Shown here: one piece after another, positions 62,215 through 64,000 of the stretch
How positions within the stretch are numbered: the first letter of the stretch is position 1
Layout: every line of letters starts with the position of its first letter
DNA from: DUPQ01 sp964563155
GTDB taxonomy: Bacteria; Bacillota; Clostridia; DUPQ01
Direction of reading: 5' to 3'
DNA: 64,000 nucleotides
Assembly: GCA_964563155.1 (NCBI GenBank)
Contig: CAZLVL010000003.1
Span: forward strand, 62,001 to 126,000
Notes under the pieces: generated by a model
What the model saw: the letters and a program-made list of their open reading frames with translations, nothing else
Databases searched by the model: none
Told to the model about the DNA's origin: nothing
Made by a program: the position numbers and the translations under genes

Positions 62215-64000
62215 TTATTTTATATCAAGACCCTTTGCTTGCTCTTTTGCAACTATTTCATATGTCTTTTTAAGTATCTCAATTATTTGGTCTAAAATCT
62301 CTGTGCCTTTTTTCGTACTAAGTACCTCAATTTTAATCATTTCCCTTGATTTTAAGGTGTGTTTTTCTCCTAAATCATCTAAGGTTTGTAAAAGGTCATT
62401 AAGTCTTTCAAGCCTTTCAGATTTAAAGGTCAGATAAAAGCCCTTTTCAATTTGGCCTATTTCATCAATACCCAATTTGGATGCCAAATTTTTTGCATAA
62501 GCAATATCTAAAATGTTTAAAACTTCTTGAGGTGGTTCCCCAAAACGATCTATCAGCTCATCTATAATATCATATTTTTCTTGCTTACTCTCTACCAAAG
62601 AAATTCTCTTATAAATTTTTAATCTAGTTAGGTTATTAACTATGTAATCTTGATCTATAAAGGCACTGATGTTTAAGTCAACCAAGGCCTCACTAATACT
62701 ATCTTTAGGTTTTTCTCCTCTTACTTGAGCTATAGCTTGAGAGAGGATTCTAACAAACATCTCATAGCCAACCCCTTGCATAAAGCCAGATTGAGCAGCC
62801 CCCAAAAGGTCTCCCCCTCCCCTTATTTCCAAATCCTTCATAGCAATTTTTAAACCAGACCCAAAGTCGGTAAACTCTTTTATAGTATCTAATCTCTTTT
62901 GGGCATCTTCATTAATTTGCTTGTCCTTTTTGTAGGTTAGATAAGCATATGAAGACCTATCAGAACGACCAACTCTACCTTTAATTTGATAAAGTTGAGC
63001 TAAACCCAACCTATCTGCATCCTCAACAATTAAAGTGTTGGCATTGGGGATATCTATACCTGCCTCAATTATGGTGGTACATAAGAGCAAATCATATTCT
63101 CTATTTAAAAACTTAATAATATTCTCTTCAAATTCCTTTTTAGCCATTTGTCCATGGGCCATTCCTATTGAAAGGGAATCTCCAAATTCTTCTTTAAGAA
63201 AGTGAAACTTAGTTTCCATATCTCTAACTCTGTTGTAAAGATAGAAAATTTGACCCTTTCTTGATTTTTCCCTTAATATGACCTGTTTTAAAAACTCACT
63301 ATCATATTCCATAACAAAGGTTTGAACCGGCAACCTTTTTTCAGGGGGGTCATAAATAGTGCTAACATCTCTTATGCCAGTTAAGGCCATATGCATGGTT
63401 CTAGGTATAGGGGTGGCTGAAAGGGTTAAGACATCTATTTGAGGCCTAAGAATCTTAATATTTTCTTTTTGTGCTACTCCAAATCTTTGCTCTTCGTCCA
63501 CTACCAAAAGACCTAAATTCTTAAACTTTACGTCCTTTCCTAATATTCTATGGGTACCAACTAGAATATCAATTTCTCCCTTTTTAGCCTTATCTATTAT
63601 GGCATATTGACTCTTAGTGTCCTTTAACCTGCTTAGCATCTCTACCTTTACTGGAAAGTTCTTCATTCTTTCAACAAAGTTCTGATAATGTTGAAGGGCC
63701 AACATGGTAGTAGGAGCCAGAAAAGCAACCTGCTTTCCGCCCATAACAGCCTTAAAAGCAGCCCTTAGAGCTACCTCTGTCTTACCATAGCCTACATCCC
63801 CACACAAAAGACGGTCCATTACCTTGGAGGACTCCATATCCTCCTTTATTTCTTGGACACTTCTTATTTGATCATTTGTCTCTTCGAATTCAAATTCATT
63901 TTCAAAAGATATCTGCCACGCATCATCAGGTGGAAATACAAATCCTTTTATGGAGCTTCTTTGTCCATACAAATCTATTAAATCCTTAGCAATATCCTTT
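62215..64000 (-). CDS. mfd: Transcription-repair coupling factor Mfd (3' part)
   Basis: The last about 595 codons; the gene continues past the right edge, the frame being open to 64000 (KDIAKDLIDLYGQRS). Visible are the RecG-like helicase domains: GDVGYGKTEVALRAA (Walker A), TMLALQHY, VDEEQRFG (DEEQ), SATPIPRTMHMAL, and GRVGRSDR (motif VI), then the C-terminal TRCF domain. Mfd removes stalled RNA polymerase and recruits UvrA. The UvrB-like, RNAP-binding N-terminal domains are off the window. Confidence 0.96.
   Translation of the reverse strand, partial: KDIAKDLIDLYGQRSSIKGFVFPPDDAWQISFENEFEFEETNDQIRSVQEIKEDMESSKVMDRLLCGDVGYGKTEVALRAAFKAVMGGKQVAFLAPTTMLALQHYQNFVERMKNFPVKVEMLSRLKDTKSQYAIIDKAKKGEIDILVGTHRILGKDVKFKNLGLLVVDEEQRFGVAQKENIKILRPQIDVLTLSATPIPRTMHMALTGIRDVSTIYDPPEKRLPVQTFVMEYDSEFLKQVILREKSRKGQIFYLYNRVRDMETKFHFLKEEFGDSLSIGMAHGQMAKKEFEENIIKFLNREYDLLLCTTIIEAGIDIPNANTLIVEDADRLGLAQLYQIKGRVGRSDRSSYAYLTYKKDKQINEDAQKRLDTIKEFTDFGSGLKIAMKDLEIRGGGDLLGAAQSGFMQGVGYEMFVRILSQAIAQVRGEKPKDSISEALVDLNISAFIDQDYIVNNLTRLKIYKRISLVESKQEKYDIIDELIDRFGEPPQEVLNILDIAYAKNLASKLGIDEIGQIEKGFYLTFKSERLERLNDLLQTLDDLGEKHTLKSREMIKIEVLSTKKGTEILDQIIEILKKTYEIVAKEQAKGLDIK

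Overview
The window looks like chromosome from a low-GC Gram-positive bacterium (Bacillota). Tissierellia or a nearby Clostridia lineage is my guess, inferred from gene content: acetate kinase/phosphotransacetylase, a 2-oxoacid dehydrogenase with a fused E1 alpha-beta chain, SepF/DivIVA cell division proteins, SigH, Mfd, and AT-rich codon use. Most genes lie on the minus strand.

Left core (1-15.9 kb). A CtsR-type operator and sigma-A promoter at the left edge drive a gene leaving the window, probably ctsR. Next is a minus-strand operon for an acyltransferase, a PLP-dependent lyase, an HlyD-like protein, YggS, SepF and YggT. After rluA-like and recO on the plus strand comes the conserved phoH-pgpH-ybeY-cdd-era operon, then a DtxR-like regulator, pepT, prfB and divIVA.

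Metabolic block (16-41.7 kb). A tightly packed nine-gene minus-strand operon encodes an SrlD-like dehydrogenase, a PHP protein, a Fic protein, a rhamnulokinase-like kinase, a class II aldolase, an orphan TrpB, a duplicated membrane protein, a DUF4380 protein and a phosphoesterase. It looks like a sugar-phosphate route with no transporter or isomerase inside the window. Upstream is an unusual histidine phosphatase/Cas4-like/DEDD-exonuclease fusion, apparently read from a leaderless mRNA and coupled to a 41-residue membrane protein. A 2-oxoacid dehydrogenase operon (E2-E3-fused E1-DeoR) follows, then hydantoinase-like, Gfo/Idh, PHP, glycosyltransferase and small regulatory genes.

Accessory island (about 42-51 kb). 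Downstream of tRNA-Thr(GGU) lies an array of minus-strand cassettes: AlbA_2/Schlafen-type protein, phosphotransferase, two DUF4143 ATPases, an S66 peptidase, and remnants of another AlbA_2 and another DUF4143 gene. Copies of the tRNA-Thr terminator separate the cassettes, and one copy also carries the 3' 46 nt of a tRNA-Thr. Two cassette genes are each broken by one in-frame TAA. Each intact regulatory gene has its own TTGC-containing repeat array upstream. I read this as a decaying integration hot spot; it is the most unusual part of the window.

Right core (51-64 kb). sigH-yacP-rlmB-mrnC, lplA, plsY, der, a DUF512 radical SAM gene, rpmF, yceD, ackA, pta, a membrane-anchored foldase and the 3' part of mfd are ordinary housekeeping genes in conserved order.
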